A stretch of DNA of 64,000 bases from Agromyces sp. H66 (GTDB lineage: Bacteria > Actinomycetota > Actinomycetes > Actinomycetales > Microbacteriaceae): NCBI RefSeq assembly GCF_004959775.1, contig NZ_SJZG01000008.1:98395-162394 (forward strand). Direction: 5' to 3'. The position numbers and the translations under genes were made by a program. The notes under the pieces are model-generated. The model ran no database searches and was not told where the DNA came from. It saw nothing but the letters and a program-made list of their open reading frames with translations. Positions 25,527 to 33,489 of the stretch are shown here, in pieces. Within the stretch, counting starts at the first letter, position 1; the number at the start of each line of letters is the position of its first letter.

Positions 25527-26899
25527 CCGAGCCGGCATCGACCGCAACGGCCCGGAGCGCCGTGCCCGCAGACACCACGGCCGACGCCCTGGCCGCCTTC
25601 ACTCGTCGCGCCGCGCTTGCGGCCCCGACGCTCGCCGTCGCGCACCCCGAGACGCGTCGGTCCTGGCTCGAGCGCATCGCAGACCGCATCGAGGGGTCAC
25701 GCGCAGAACTGCGCGAGGTGGCCGCCGCCGAGACGGCGCTCGCCGAGGATCGTCTTGACGCGGAACTGGACCGCACCGTGCATCAGTTGCGCTTCCTCGG
25801 AGCGGAGGGCGTGCGTGCTGCGGCCGCCGAGGTCGTCGAGCAGGGCTTCCTTCGACGGACCCGCCCGATCGGCCCGGTCGCCGTCTACGCAGCGGGGAAC
25901 TTCCCGTTCGCGTTCTCAGTCGCGGGCACCGACACCGCATCGGCGCTCGCCGCCGGATGCCCGGTGGTGGTGAAGACCCATCCCGGCCATCCCGAGACGT
26001 CCGCCATGACCGCGGCGCTGGTCGGGCAGGCGCTCAGCGATGAGGCATCCGTCGACGGAGCGTTCGCCGTGGTGAACGGCTTCGATGCGGGGGTCCGGCT
26101 CGTCGGCGACCCCGCGATCCGTGCCGCCGCGTTCACCGGCTCGCCGTCCGGCGGACGTGCACTCTTCGACGCCGCGACGAGGCGACCCGACCCCATTCCC
26201 TTCTACGGTGAGCTGGGGAGCATCAACCCGGTCGTGATCACGAGCGCCGCCCTCCGCGAACGGAGAGCCGAGATCGCGCAGGGATTCGTCGACTCCTTCC
26301 TGCTCGGGAGTGGACAGCTCTGCACGAAACCGGGTGTCGTCTTCCTCCCCGCGGACCACGAATTCGAGGGGCTCCTCCGGAGGGCGATCCGTCGACGCTC
26401 GGCGAATCGGCTGCTCACCGAGGCGATCGCGTCGGCCTTCGATGCCAGTCTCGGCGCGGCCACCGCGGTCGCCGAAGTCGTCTGCACGGGCGGTGCGGGG
26501 ACGGTGCTCAAGACGGATCTGGCGACCTTCCGATCCGCGCCGCAGTTGGCGGACGAGATGTTCGGTCCTGCGGCCGTCCTCGTGGAGGTCGGCAGGGACA
26601 GGGACCTGGTCGACGCGCTCTCATCGATCGAGGGCTCGCTCACGGCGACCATCCACGCAGAACACGAGGATGCGGAGCTTGCGCGACGCCTGGTCACGGT
26701 CGCCACGCGCATCGCCGGACGCGTCGTCTGGAACGGGTGGCCCACCGGAGTCGCGGTCAACCGCGCGATGCATCACGGCGGGCCGTGGCCGTCGACCACG
26801 TCGCCGTTGCACACCTCGGTCGGCGCCGCTGCACTCGACCGCTTCCGCGTGCCCGTCGTCTACCAGGGCGTGCCGGACGGGTTGGTGCCCGCCGGATGA
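25523..26899 (+). CDS. aldehyde dehydrogenase (alpha-ketoglutaric semialdehyde dehydrogenase type)
   Basis: A 458-residue ALDH-superfamily enzyme. AVYAAGNFPFAFSVAGTDTASALAAGCPVVVKTHPGHPETS holds the catalytic Asn (126) and the NADP-binding Lys151; FTGSPSGGRALF is the cofactor loop; Glu230 (YGELGSINP) is the general base and Cys267 (GQLCTKPG) the nucleophile. The xxPFYGELGSxNPV and SGQxCTxPG wording is that of 2,5-dioxopentanoate dehydrogenases, which form alpha-ketoglutarate at the end of non-phosphorylated pentose and hexarate pathways. Length is slightly short for the subfamily (~500), mainly at the N terminus. With the dehydratase and Gfo/Idh enzyme it supports an oxidative sugar pathway. 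Confidence 0.85.
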   Translation: MTEPASTATARSAVPADTTADALAAFTRRAALAAPTLAVAHPETRRSWLERIADRIEGSRAELREVAAAETALAEDRLDAELDRTVHQLRFLGAEGVRAAAAEVVEQGFLRRTRPIGPVAVYAAGNFPFAFSVAGTDTASALAAGCPVVVKTHPGHPETSAMTAALVGQALSDEASVDGAFAVVNGFDAGVRLVGDPAIRAAAFTGSPSGGRALFDAATRRPDPIPFYGELGSINPVVITSAALRERRAEIAQGFVDSFLLGSGQLCTKPGVVFLPADHEFEGLLRRAIRRRSANRLLTEAIASAFDASLGAATAVAEVVCTGGAGTVLKTDLATFRSAPQLADEMFGPAAVLVEVGRDRDLVDALSSIEGSLTATIHAEHEDAELARRLVTVATRIAGRVVWNGWPTGVAVNRAMHHGGPWPSTTSPLHTSVGAAALDRFRVPVVYQGVPDGLVPAG

Positions 26900-27330
26900 A
26901 GCTCAAAGCCGATCGAGACCTCGACGAGATCATGGCACTCATGCGACGCCATGGCGCCGAGCGATTGCCCTTCCTCTGGAGATTCGATCAGATCTGGTTG
27001 GCGGTCGAGATCGACGCGCTCCGGCGGGCCGGCCACGGGCCCCCGTCGTTCGACGTTCGCCTTCGGGCGCATCCGACCGAGCTTCCATCCGGGCTCACGC
27101 CCGCTGAACTCGATGTGCTCACGCAGCTCATCGTGCGCGACACCGACGCCGAGATCGCGACGGCGCTGCGGGTGAGCGTCCGAACGGTGCACACGCACGT
27201 CGCCCGCGTCCGCCGCAAGCTCGGACTCGGCCGGCCCCAAGCGGCGGCGCGCGCCCTCGTACGCGGCTGGTACTGCCCGCAGGGGCCGGGGGCCTCCGCG
27301 ATGGAAGCCATCCTCGCGCTCAGGAACTGA
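26896..27330 (+). CDS. LuxR-type helix-turn-helix protein
   Basis: A 144-residue protein overlapping the ALDH stop by ATGA. The C-terminal half is a LuxR/GerE DNA-binding domain: LTPAELDVLTQLIVRDTDAEIATALRVSVRTVHTHVARVRRKLGLGRPQAAARAL, with the usual SxRTVxxHxxxxxxKLG. The N-terminal ~60 residues are unlike receiver or ligand domains, so this may be a stand-alone regulator of the sugar locus. The position at the operon end suggests local control, possibly feedback. Confidence 0.8.
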   Translation: MKLKADRDLDEIMALMRRHGAERLPFLWRFDQIWLAVEIDALRRAGHGPPSFDVRLRAHPTELPSGLTPAELDVLTQLIVRDTDAEIATALRVSVRTVHTHVARVRRKLGLGRPQAAARALVRGWYCPQGPGASAMEAILALRN

Positions 27331-27387
27331 GCGCTCGGACGACCCCGCCCCCGACCCGACCGGACCTGAGACAAGGAAGTACTGCAC

Positions 27388-29031
27388 ATGAAGACGACCC
27401 TCACCCACGTCGGCACGGCGACGGTGATCATCGAGTTCGGGGGCATCCGGTTCATCACCGATCCCGTGCTCGACCCGCCCACCGAGTACGACCTCGGCCC
27501 GATCACGCTCCGCTCGACCGAGGGCCCCGCGCTGACCCTCGAGGAACTCCCCGACATCGATGCCGTCCTCCTGAGCCATGACGAGCACGTCGACAACCTC
27601 GACGCGACCGGCCGAACCCTGCTCGCCGGGCGCCCGACCGTGACGACCGTGGCTGCAGCCGGCCGGCTCGGCGAATCCGCGATCGGGCTGGCACCCTGGG
27701 AGTCGACGGAACTCACCTTCCGTGGGCGGTCGGTCAGGGTCACCGCAATGCCGGCGGACCACGGAGACACCGGCGCGGAGGTCATCGGCTTCGTGCTCGA
27801 ATCGCCGGATGAGGATGGGGCGCTGTATCTGAGCGGTGATACCGTCTACGACTCGGCACTCGACGTGATCGGGCAGCGGTTCGCCATCGGCATCGCCGTC
27901 CTCCACCTCGGCGCTGCACGAATCGCGGCGCTCGGCGACGAGCTCATCACGATGGACGGTGCGCAGGCCGCGGAATTCGCCGGGTTCCTCGCGGCGGACG
28001 TCGTCGTCCCGATCCACTTCTCCTCGTGGGATCACTTCACCGAAGGGTCCTCGGAGATCACCGCCGCCTTCGGAGCCGCAGGCCTCGCCGGCCGACTGCG
28101 GTGGCTGCGTCCAGGCACGGCCGAGTCGATCGAGGTCGACGCTCGCGGGCCGTTCGCGGTCGAGCCGTATGCGACGAAGAAGCGCGTCCTCGCCCACGGG
28201 CGGGAGATGGCCGTGATCGACGAGGGGGCGGGACCGGCGTTCGTGTTCGTGCACGGCGACATCATGTCGTCGTACCTCTGGAGGAATGTCCTGCCTCACG
28301 TCCGTCCGCTCGGTCGGGTCGTCGCGGTGGACCTCATCGGCGCCGGCGACTCCGAGAAGCTCCCGGACTCCGGCCCCGGACGCTACTCGTTCACCGAACA
28401 CGCACGCTACCTCGACGGGCTCCTGCAGCACCTCGACCTCGGCGCCGACGTCACCCTCATCGGACACGACTGGGGGTCGAACCTCGCCATCGACTGGGCG
28501 ATGCGCAACACGTCGCGCGTGCGCGGGATCGTGTTCGGCGAGGCGATCCTGCCGCCGTTCGAATGGTCGGACTGGCCCGAGCCGATCCGACCGGAGTTCG
28601 AGTTCCTCCGCACTCCAGACGGCGAGCGCGCCGTGCTCGAGGAGAATCGCTTCCTGAACAACGTGCAACGGGCCGTGTTCCGGCCCATCTCGAGCGTCGA
28701 GCTCGACGAGATCGCGCGCCCCTATGCCACCCCCGGCGAAGGGCGACGCCCCACCCTCGAGTGGCCGCGTTCCGTGCCGCTGGGCAACGTCGATACGCCC
28801 ACCAAGGCTGCCCTGGAAGCCCAGGCGGATTGGATGACCCGGTCGGCCATCCCCAAGCTGCACTACCGCGGCGTGCCGGGTGCGGTCTGCAACGGTCGGC
28901 GGGCGGAGACCATCGCGGGGTTCGCGAACCTCACCGAGATCGGCGTCACCGGCACCCACTGGACGCCCGAGGACGACCCCCACGGGATCGGACGAGCGAT
29001 CGCCGATTGGGTGGAACGGGTGCTGCGGTGA
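27388..29031 (+). CDS. fusion of metallo-beta-lactamase-fold domain with haloalkane-dehalogenase-like domain
   Basis: A 547-residue two-enzyme protein. Residues 1-~245 are an UlaG-like MBL domain: SHDEHVDNLD (His64, His67, Asp69), His125 in ADHGDTG, Asp151 in SGDTVYD and His210 in VPIHFSSW. Residues ~265-547 are an alpha/beta hydrolase of the haloalkane dehalogenase type (SSYLWRNVLPH, DLIGAGDSEKLP, nucleophile Asp361 in GHDWGSNLAIDW, acid Glu385 in FGEAILPPFEW, base His524 in GTHWTPEDDP). The halide-binding Asn after HG is replaced by Asp291 (HGDIMSSYLW), so classical dehalogenation is doubtful. Hydrolysis of an ester, lactone or epoxide is the alternative. Its 3' end overlaps the NTF2-like gene (GTGA). 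Confidence 0.85.
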   Translation: MKTTLTHVGTATVIIEFGGIRFITDPVLDPPTEYDLGPITLRSTEGPALTLEELPDIDAVLLSHDEHVDNLDATGRTLLAGRPTVTTVAAAGRLGESAIGLAPWESTELTFRGRSVRVTAMPADHGDTGAEVIGFVLESPDEDGALYLSGDTVYDSALDVIGQRFAIGIAVLHLGAARIAALGDELITMDGAQAAEFAGFLAADVVVPIHFSSWDHFTEGSSEITAAFGAAGLAGRLRWLRPGTAESIEVDARGPFAVEPYATKKRVLAHGREMAVIDEGAGPAFVFVHGDIMSSYLWRNVLPHVRPLGRVVAVDLIGAGDSEKLPDSGPGRYSFTEHARYLDGLLQHLDLGADVTLIGHDWGSNLAIDWAMRNTSRVRGIVFGEAILPPFEWSDWPEPIRPEFEFLRTPDGERAVLEENRFLNNVQRAVFRPISSVELDEIARPYATPGEGRRPTLEWPRSVPLGNVDTPTKAALEAQADWMTRSAIPKLHYRGVPGAVCNGRRAETIAGFANLTEIGVTGTHWTPEDDPHGIGRAIADWVERVLR

Positions 29032-29468
29032 CCGCCGACGCCGAACCCGCGGCGCTGGGAACCCGAGGGACACGGTCCGGTTCGGACCGTGACGATCTCC
29101 GGCAGATCCTCGACGTCGTCGCCGACTACGTCGAGGGATTCGAGACCGGGAACGCAGCGCGACTCGCGCAGGCCATGCATCCGGCCTGCCGGCTGACCGC
29201 AGCGATCGACGGTCGGCTCGTGACCCTCTCCCGCGACGACTTCATCGCGGCCGTCTGCGGGTCGGGGGTGTGCGAACCGGGTGCGCCCGTGCTCCGCCGA
29301 CGCGAGGGCGAAGGTGTGCTGCTCGTGTCGATCGGTACGGCGAGCACCGCGTTCGTGCGCGTCGCCGACGCGGACGCGGAGGCTGCCTACATCGACGATC
29401 TGCAACTCCTCCGGCTCGAGGACGGGTGGACGATCATCGCCAAGTCGTGGCATCCGGAGCCTCGTTGA
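29028..29468 (+). CDS. NTF2-like / lumazine-binding-type protein
   Basis: A 146-residue protein whose GTG overlaps the fusion gene stop. VVADYVEGFETGNAARLAQAMHPACRLTAAIDGRLVTLSRDDFIAAV and YIDDLQLLRLEDGWTIIAKSWHPEP form the cone-shaped NTF2-like fold seen in PF12893-type putative lumazine-binding proteins. Such proteins often are accessory binding proteins or small hydrolase/isomerase folds. No catalytic residues can be singled out. It probably functions with the fusion enzyme. Confidence 0.75.
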   Translation: MTADAEPAALGTRGTRSGSDRDDLRQILDVVADYVEGFETGNAARLAQAMHPACRLTAAIDGRLVTLSRDDFIAAVCGSGVCEPGAPVLRRREGEGVLLVSIGTASTAFVRVADADAEAAYIDDLQLLRLEDGWTIIAKSWHPEPR

Positions 29469-29563
29469 GCGCGAGCGGGGGCACCGAGTCTCTCAGCCGT
29501 TGATGACCTGTGGCACGGCATCCATTGCGTTGGCGTGCGCGCAGTGCGCCCCCGCAGCGCTGG

Positions 29564-30301
29564 TCAGATCGAGCGGGTCTCCCCGCCGTCGGCACGCAGG
29601 TTCTGGCCCGTGATGTACGCCGACTCCTCGGTGGCGAGGAAGCGGATCACACGAGCCAACTCGGCGGTGCTCTGTGCGCGGCGGAGGGGGATGCCCTCCG
29701 TCCACTCCGCGGGCACGGCCGACGGATCGTCCTTCGTGAGACCGGGGAGCACGTTGTTCATGCGGACGCCCTGGGGACCGTACTGCGTGGCGTAGAGCTT
29801 CGTGAACGACGCCAGCGCCGCGCGCAGCGTCGCAGACACGGGGAATGCCGCGCTCGGCTCGAGCGCGCCGGCAGTGGACACGTTCACGATCGCGCCGCCG
29901 CCCGCGGCGACGAGGTGCGGCGTGGCGAGCCGCGCCATGCGCACGACGTTCATGAGGTACAGGTCCATGCCGGTGAGCCACTCGTCGTCGGTGAGCTCGA
30001 GGATCGGTCCGCGCGCCGCGTGCCCGCTGCTGTTGATCACGACGTCGATGCGGCCGAAACGGGAGATGGCGAGGTCGACGACGGCTCGCAGCGCCTCGGG
30101 GTCGGTGTTCGATCCGTCGACACCCGCCCCGCCGAGCGATTCGGCGAGTTCGCGGGCGCGTCCCGAGGGCGACATCGCGACGACCCTGTAGCCGTTCGCC
30201 GCGAACTCGCGGACGCAGGCCCTGCCGATGCCCGAGCCGCCTCCGACGACGATCGCGACCTTCGCACTGGCGGGATCCGGCGCGGCGGGGGTGTCAGGCA
30301 T
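29564..30301 (-). CDS. short-chain dehydrogenase/reductase family protein lacking the usual Tyr-Lys pair
   Basis: A 245-residue SDR-fold protein. The Rossmann motif GGGSGIG and NSSGHAARG (in place of NNAG) are near the N terminus, and VLPGLTKDD replaces the usual PG turn. The catalytic block normally reads S...YxxxK; here NVSTAGALEPSAAFPVSATLRAAL has Ser where Tyr is expected and Arg where Lys is expected, by alignment of RAAL with KAAL. This divergent SDR type is known among actinobacterial genomes but its reaction is unclear. The start ATG at 30301 overlaps the tetR stop by eight bases, so the two genes are one transcript. Confidence 0.75.
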   Translation of the reverse strand: MPDTPAAPDPASAKVAIVVGGGSGIGRACVREFAANGYRVVAMSPSGRARELAESLGGAGVDGSNTDPEALRAVVDLAISRFGRIDVVINSSGHAARGPILELTDDEWLTGMDLYLMNVVRMARLATPHLVAAGGGAIVNVSTAGALEPSAAFPVSATLRAALASFTKLYATQYGPQGVRMNNVLPGLTKDDPSAVPAEWTEGIPLRRAQSTAELARVIRFLATEESAYITGQNLRADGGETRSI

Positions 30302-30929
30302 TGGCGAGCTCCATGATCCGCGTGTTGATGAGGTATTCGAGGGCGTCCGCGGCCATGTCGGCGGCGCGTTCGAAGTCGGTGTCGTCGCCCGCGGCCGCCG
30401 CGACGCGGAAGCCGTCGGTGAGGGCGCGGCCCATGCGTGCGATGTCGAACGCGAGGTCGCGCGCGGCATCCTCCTGCAGAGCCGGGAACTCGTCCTGGAG
30501 GCGGCCGGCGATGAGCTCGAACATCTCGGCGCGGATGGCGAGGTACCGCTGGCGCGCCAGGTTGTCGGCGAAGCGGCGCTCGAACGCGAACACCAGGCCG
30601 ATGCTCCAGAAGGCCGCGGCGGGATCCGTGGACCCACCGGACGCCGCGGCGGAGGACGCGATGCTGCGCCGCAGCCGGTCCCGCATGGTGCCGCTCGGCG
30701 GGTTCACCTCCTTCCACACCTCGAAGCAGTAGTCGAGCAGCTCGACGAAGAGCTGCTCCTTGTTCTGGAAGTGCCAGTACACGGAGCCGATCGGCAGACC
30801 AGACGCGCGTGCGACGGCCGCCATGGTGGTGCCCTCGTAGCCCGCCTCGACGGCAAGCGACAGCACACCCTCCAGGATCGCGCGCTTGGATTCGGCCGAC
30901 GCCTGATGGGTCGTCTTCCTCGCGGCCAT
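30294..30929 (-). CDS. TetR-family transcriptional regulator
   Basis: A 211-residue regulator. The HTH is ILEGVLSLAVEAGYEGTTMAAVARASGLPIGSVYWHFQNKEQLFVELLDYCFEVW, with the typical YWHFxNKEQL. The C-terminal ligand domain is Arg/Ala-rich and helical. The start ATG at 30929 is preceded by GGAGG at suitable spacing; the longer frame to 30965 has none. It is divergent from the aromatic transporter gene, with an inverted repeat CTAGAA-N6-TTCTAG in between, so it probably controls the aromatic cluster and its own SDR partner. Confidence 0.88.
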   Translation of the reverse strand: MAARKTTHQASAESKRAILEGVLSLAVEAGYEGTTMAAVARASGLPIGSVYWHFQNKEQLFVELLDYCFEVWKEVNPPSGTMRDRLRRSIASSAAASGGSTDPAAAFWSIGLVFAFERRFADNLARQRYLAIRAEMFELIAGRLQDEFPALQEDAARDLAFDIARMGRALTDGFRVAAAAGDDTDFERAADMAADALEYLINTRIMELANA

Positions 30930-31017
30930 GGAGCCTCCTCGAGTCGTGTGGCGTGAGCGCCGCACTGGACGGGTCGAATTTGACAGTACGGATGTCGTGC
31001 ACTCATGATATCCACAT

Positions 31018-31039
31018 ATTCTAGAATTACGGTTCTAGA
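31018..31039. promoter_or_regulatory. TetR-type operator upstream of the aromatic cluster
   Basis: CTAGAA-N6-TTCTAG forms a perfect inverted repeat (31021-31038); ATTCTAGAAT (31018-31027) is itself a 10-bp palindrome. This lies between the TetR gene (start 30929) and the transporter gene (start 31137). A TTGACA at 30980-30985 could be a -35, with a weak CATGAT -10 at 31004-31009. Confidence 0.6.
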
Positions 31040-31136
31040 GCCGACCTTCCAGATTCGTGTTCGAACATTCGGACTCGTGCCACCCGGAGACCGACGAAGA
31101 AGCGGTCCACCCGATCCCAGAGACAGAGAGGCCTCC

Positions 31137-32492
31137 ATGAGGATCACCGAGCACATCGCCGGCTCGCGCATGAGCGGGCTGCAGATCCGGACCGTCATCA
31201 TCGCGATCGGCCTCGTGGTGCTGGACGGCTACGACGTGGCGCTCGCCTCCTTCGCGGCGCCGTACATCGAGCAGGACTTCGGCGTGTCGAAGACGGCTCT
31301 CGGCCTCGTGCTGTCCGGCGCCCTCATCGGCATGCTCATCGGCTCGATCGTGGTCGCCCCCTTCGCCGACCGCATCGGCCGCCGCAACATGGGGGTGCTC
31401 GCGACCTCGACCATCGCGCTCGGCATGCTCATCGGCCCGTTCGCCAATGCCGAGATCGGCACCGGGCTGCTCGTGGTGAGCCGCATCGTCACGGGCGTCG
31501 GCATCGGCGCGCTGGTGTCGGTGATCGGCGTCATCCTCGCCGAGTACACCGGCCGACGGGTCTACGCCCTCGTGATGGCGATCTATGCGGCCGCGATCAA
31601 CATCGGCGGCTTCCTCGGCTCGCTCATCGTCGGACCCATGCTCGGAACGAACGGCTGGCAGTTCGGCTGGTGGGTCGGCTTCGTCCTCAGCGTGTTCGCC
31701 GCCGTCGCCACCTTCTTCCTGCTGCCCGAGTCGCTCGCCTGGCTGGCCGAGGGCCGCCGCGCCGACTCCCTGCCGCGCCTGAACGTGCTCCTCAGGAGGA
31801 TGGGCCAGCCGACCCTGGCCGCCCTCCCCGAGTCCGAGGACGAGGTCGTCAAGCAGACCGGCGCGATCCGCACGATCGCCCGCGGCCCGCTGCTCTGGCA
31901 GACGCTCCTCATGGTCGTCTCGTACGTCGCCTTCATGGTCAGCTTCTACTTCATGACCACCTGGTCGCCGGCGACGGTCGCGGGCGCGAACCAGAACCCC
32001 GCACTCGCGCCGCAGCTCGTCATGGCGTTCAGCCTCGGCGGAATCCTCGGCAACGTCGTGTTCGGCGTCATCGGCAACCGCGTCAACGTCCGCATCCTGA
32101 CGCCGGTCTTCCTGGTGCTGGCCACGGCCGCACTGTCGTTCTTCGGCCTCAACGGCCCTGCGTTGCCGGGCGCGTGGTGGGCGCTGTTCGTCGCGTCCTT
32201 CTTCGTCTCCACGGGCACCGCCGGCTTCTACGCCATCGTCCCGACCCTCTACCCGACGCTCGCCCGCTCGACCGGCTACGGGATCGTCATCGGCATGGGT
32301 CGCTTCGGCGGCATCATGGCGCCCATTCTCGGCGGGATGGCCTTCGACGCAGGCTGGGGCATGGGGACGGCTTTCACCGTCTTCGCCCTGCCGATGCTGG
32401 TCGCCGCCGCGGGCGTGCTGATCCTGCACCTCGGCCTCAAGCGCTCCTCGCGCCGCCCCGCAGCGGCCGAGCGCCTCATCGCGGCACCCTGA
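31137..32492 (+). CDS. MFS transporter, aromatic acid:H+ symporter type
   Basis: A 451-residue MFS protein with twelve hydrophobic helices. Helix 1 holds LDGYDVALASFAAP, the DGxD signature of the aromatic acid/H+ symporter family (PcaK/MhpT/BenK). The cytoplasmic loop 2-3 has the MFS motif PFADRIGRRNMGV (GxxADRxGRR), and PESLAWLAEGRR marks the loop after helix 6. It would import an aromatic acid such as a hydroxyphenylpropionate or hydroxybenzoate. Start ATG 31137 follows GAGAGG. It is the first gene of a run of plus-strand aromatic genes. Confidence 0.9.
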   Translation: MRITEHIAGSRMSGLQIRTVIIAIGLVVLDGYDVALASFAAPYIEQDFGVSKTALGLVLSGALIGMLIGSIVVAPFADRIGRRNMGVLATSTIALGMLIGPFANAEIGTGLLVVSRIVTGVGIGALVSVIGVILAEYTGRRVYALVMAIYAAAINIGGFLGSLIVGPMLGTNGWQFGWWVGFVLSVFAAVATFFLLPESLAWLAEGRRADSLPRLNVLLRRMGQPTLAALPESEDEVVKQTGAIRTIARGPLLWQTLLMVVSYVAFMVSFYFMTTWSPATVAGANQNPALAPQLVMAFSLGGILGNVVFGVIGNRVNVRILTPVFLVLATAALSFFGLNGPALPGAWWALFVASFFVSTGTAGFYAIVPTLYPTLARSTGYGIVIGMGRFGGIMAPILGGMAFDAGWGMGTAFTVFALPMLVAAAGVLILHLGLKRSSRRPAAAERLIAAP

Positions 32493-32553
32493 TCCGTCCC
32501 GGATCAGCGCCGCTCTTCAGAACCGCAGTCCAGAAATAGAAACGGAGCCAGCA

Positions 32554-33489
32554 ATGTCGATCGCCGTCGCCGCCCTGTCCCACGCGCCCTCCTTCGGCAA
32601 CGTCGATCCCGGCGGGACCACGTTCGCCGAGATCACCGAGGCCATCGATGAGGTCAAGGCGTTCGTCGCCGACTTCGACCCCGAGGTGATCGTGGTCTTC
32701 GGCCCCGACCACTTCAACGGTCAGCTGTACTCGAACATCTCGCCCTGGGTCGTGGGCGCGCAGGCCGAGGGCATCGGCGACTACGGCACCACCGAGGGCC
32801 AGATCCCCGTCGACAGCGAGACCGCCCGCGAGCTGCACCGCCTGGTGCTCGAGCAGGGCATCGACATCGGCCGTTCCGAGCGCATGAAGGTCGACCATGG
32901 CGTACTGCAGCCGGTGAACTTCCTGTTCGGCACGGAGTTCACCCAGCCGATCATCCCCGTGTTCGTCAACTCGCTCGGGATTCCGCTGACGCCGATGAAG
33001 CGCGTACGCCTGATGGGTGAGGCGTTCGGCCGGGCGGCCCAGCAGCTCGACCGGCGCGTGCTGTTCATCGCATCGGGCGGCATCTCGCACGACCCGCCGA
33101 TCCCGCGCTGGGAGGGAGCTCCCGGCACCCTGCAGGAGCGGCTCATCGACTATGCGCCCACCCCAGAGGAACGACGCGCGCGCGAGAACGCGATCGTCTC
33201 GTCGATCCAGAAGATCGCCGACGGCGGCGGTTCCAGCGATCCGCTGAACGAGGAGTGGGACAGCCTGCTGCTCGACACCTTCCGCTCCGGCGACCTGACC
33301 CCGGCCGACACGTGGGACAACGCCTGGTTCCTCGCCGAGGGCGGGTCCGCGGCGCACGAGATGCGCAGCTGGCTCGCCGCGTACGCCGCGCTGTCGACCG
33401 GCGGCGCGTACGAGTTCCCCGTCGACCACTACTGGGCGGTCAAGGGCTGGGCGGCCGGCTTCGCGATCCAGGCGGCGCGCACGGCATGA
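32554..33489 (+). CDS. mhpB: 2,3-dihydroxyphenylpropionate 1,2-dioxygenase-like extradiol dioxygenase
   Basis: A 311-residue class III (LigB-type) extradiol dioxygenase. ALSHAPSFGNVDPG near the N terminus provides the first metal His; GPDHFNGQLYSN and RSERMKVDHGVLQPVNFLFG are the MhpB blocks, with further conserved residues in FIASGGISHDPP. It cleaves a catechol ring between C1 and C2 next to a side chain with Fe(II) and O2. Strong similarity in motif wording to E. coli MhpB makes 3-(2,3-dihydroxyphenyl)propionate or a near analogue the likely substrate. The start of the next gene overlaps its stop (ATGA). Confidence 0.92.
   Translation: MSIAVAALSHAPSFGNVDPGGTTFAEITEAIDEVKAFVADFDPEVIVVFGPDHFNGQLYSNISPWVVGAQAEGIGDYGTTEGQIPVDSETARELHRLVLEQGIDIGRSERMKVDHGVLQPVNFLFGTEFTQPIIPVFVNSLGIPLTPMKRVRLMGEAFGRAAQQLDRRVLFIASGGISHDPPIPRWEGAPGTLQERLIDYAPTPEERRARENAIVSSIQKIADGGGSSDPLNEEWDSLLLDTFRSGDLTPADTWDNAWFLAEGGSAAHEMRSWLAAYAALSTGGAYEFPVDHYWAVKGWAAGFAIQAARTA

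Noticed and set aside
26860..29073. A 737-residue open frame on the minus strand across the LuxR and fusion genes
   Set aside because: It runs through genes of clear families on the other strand and contains no recognisable domain.
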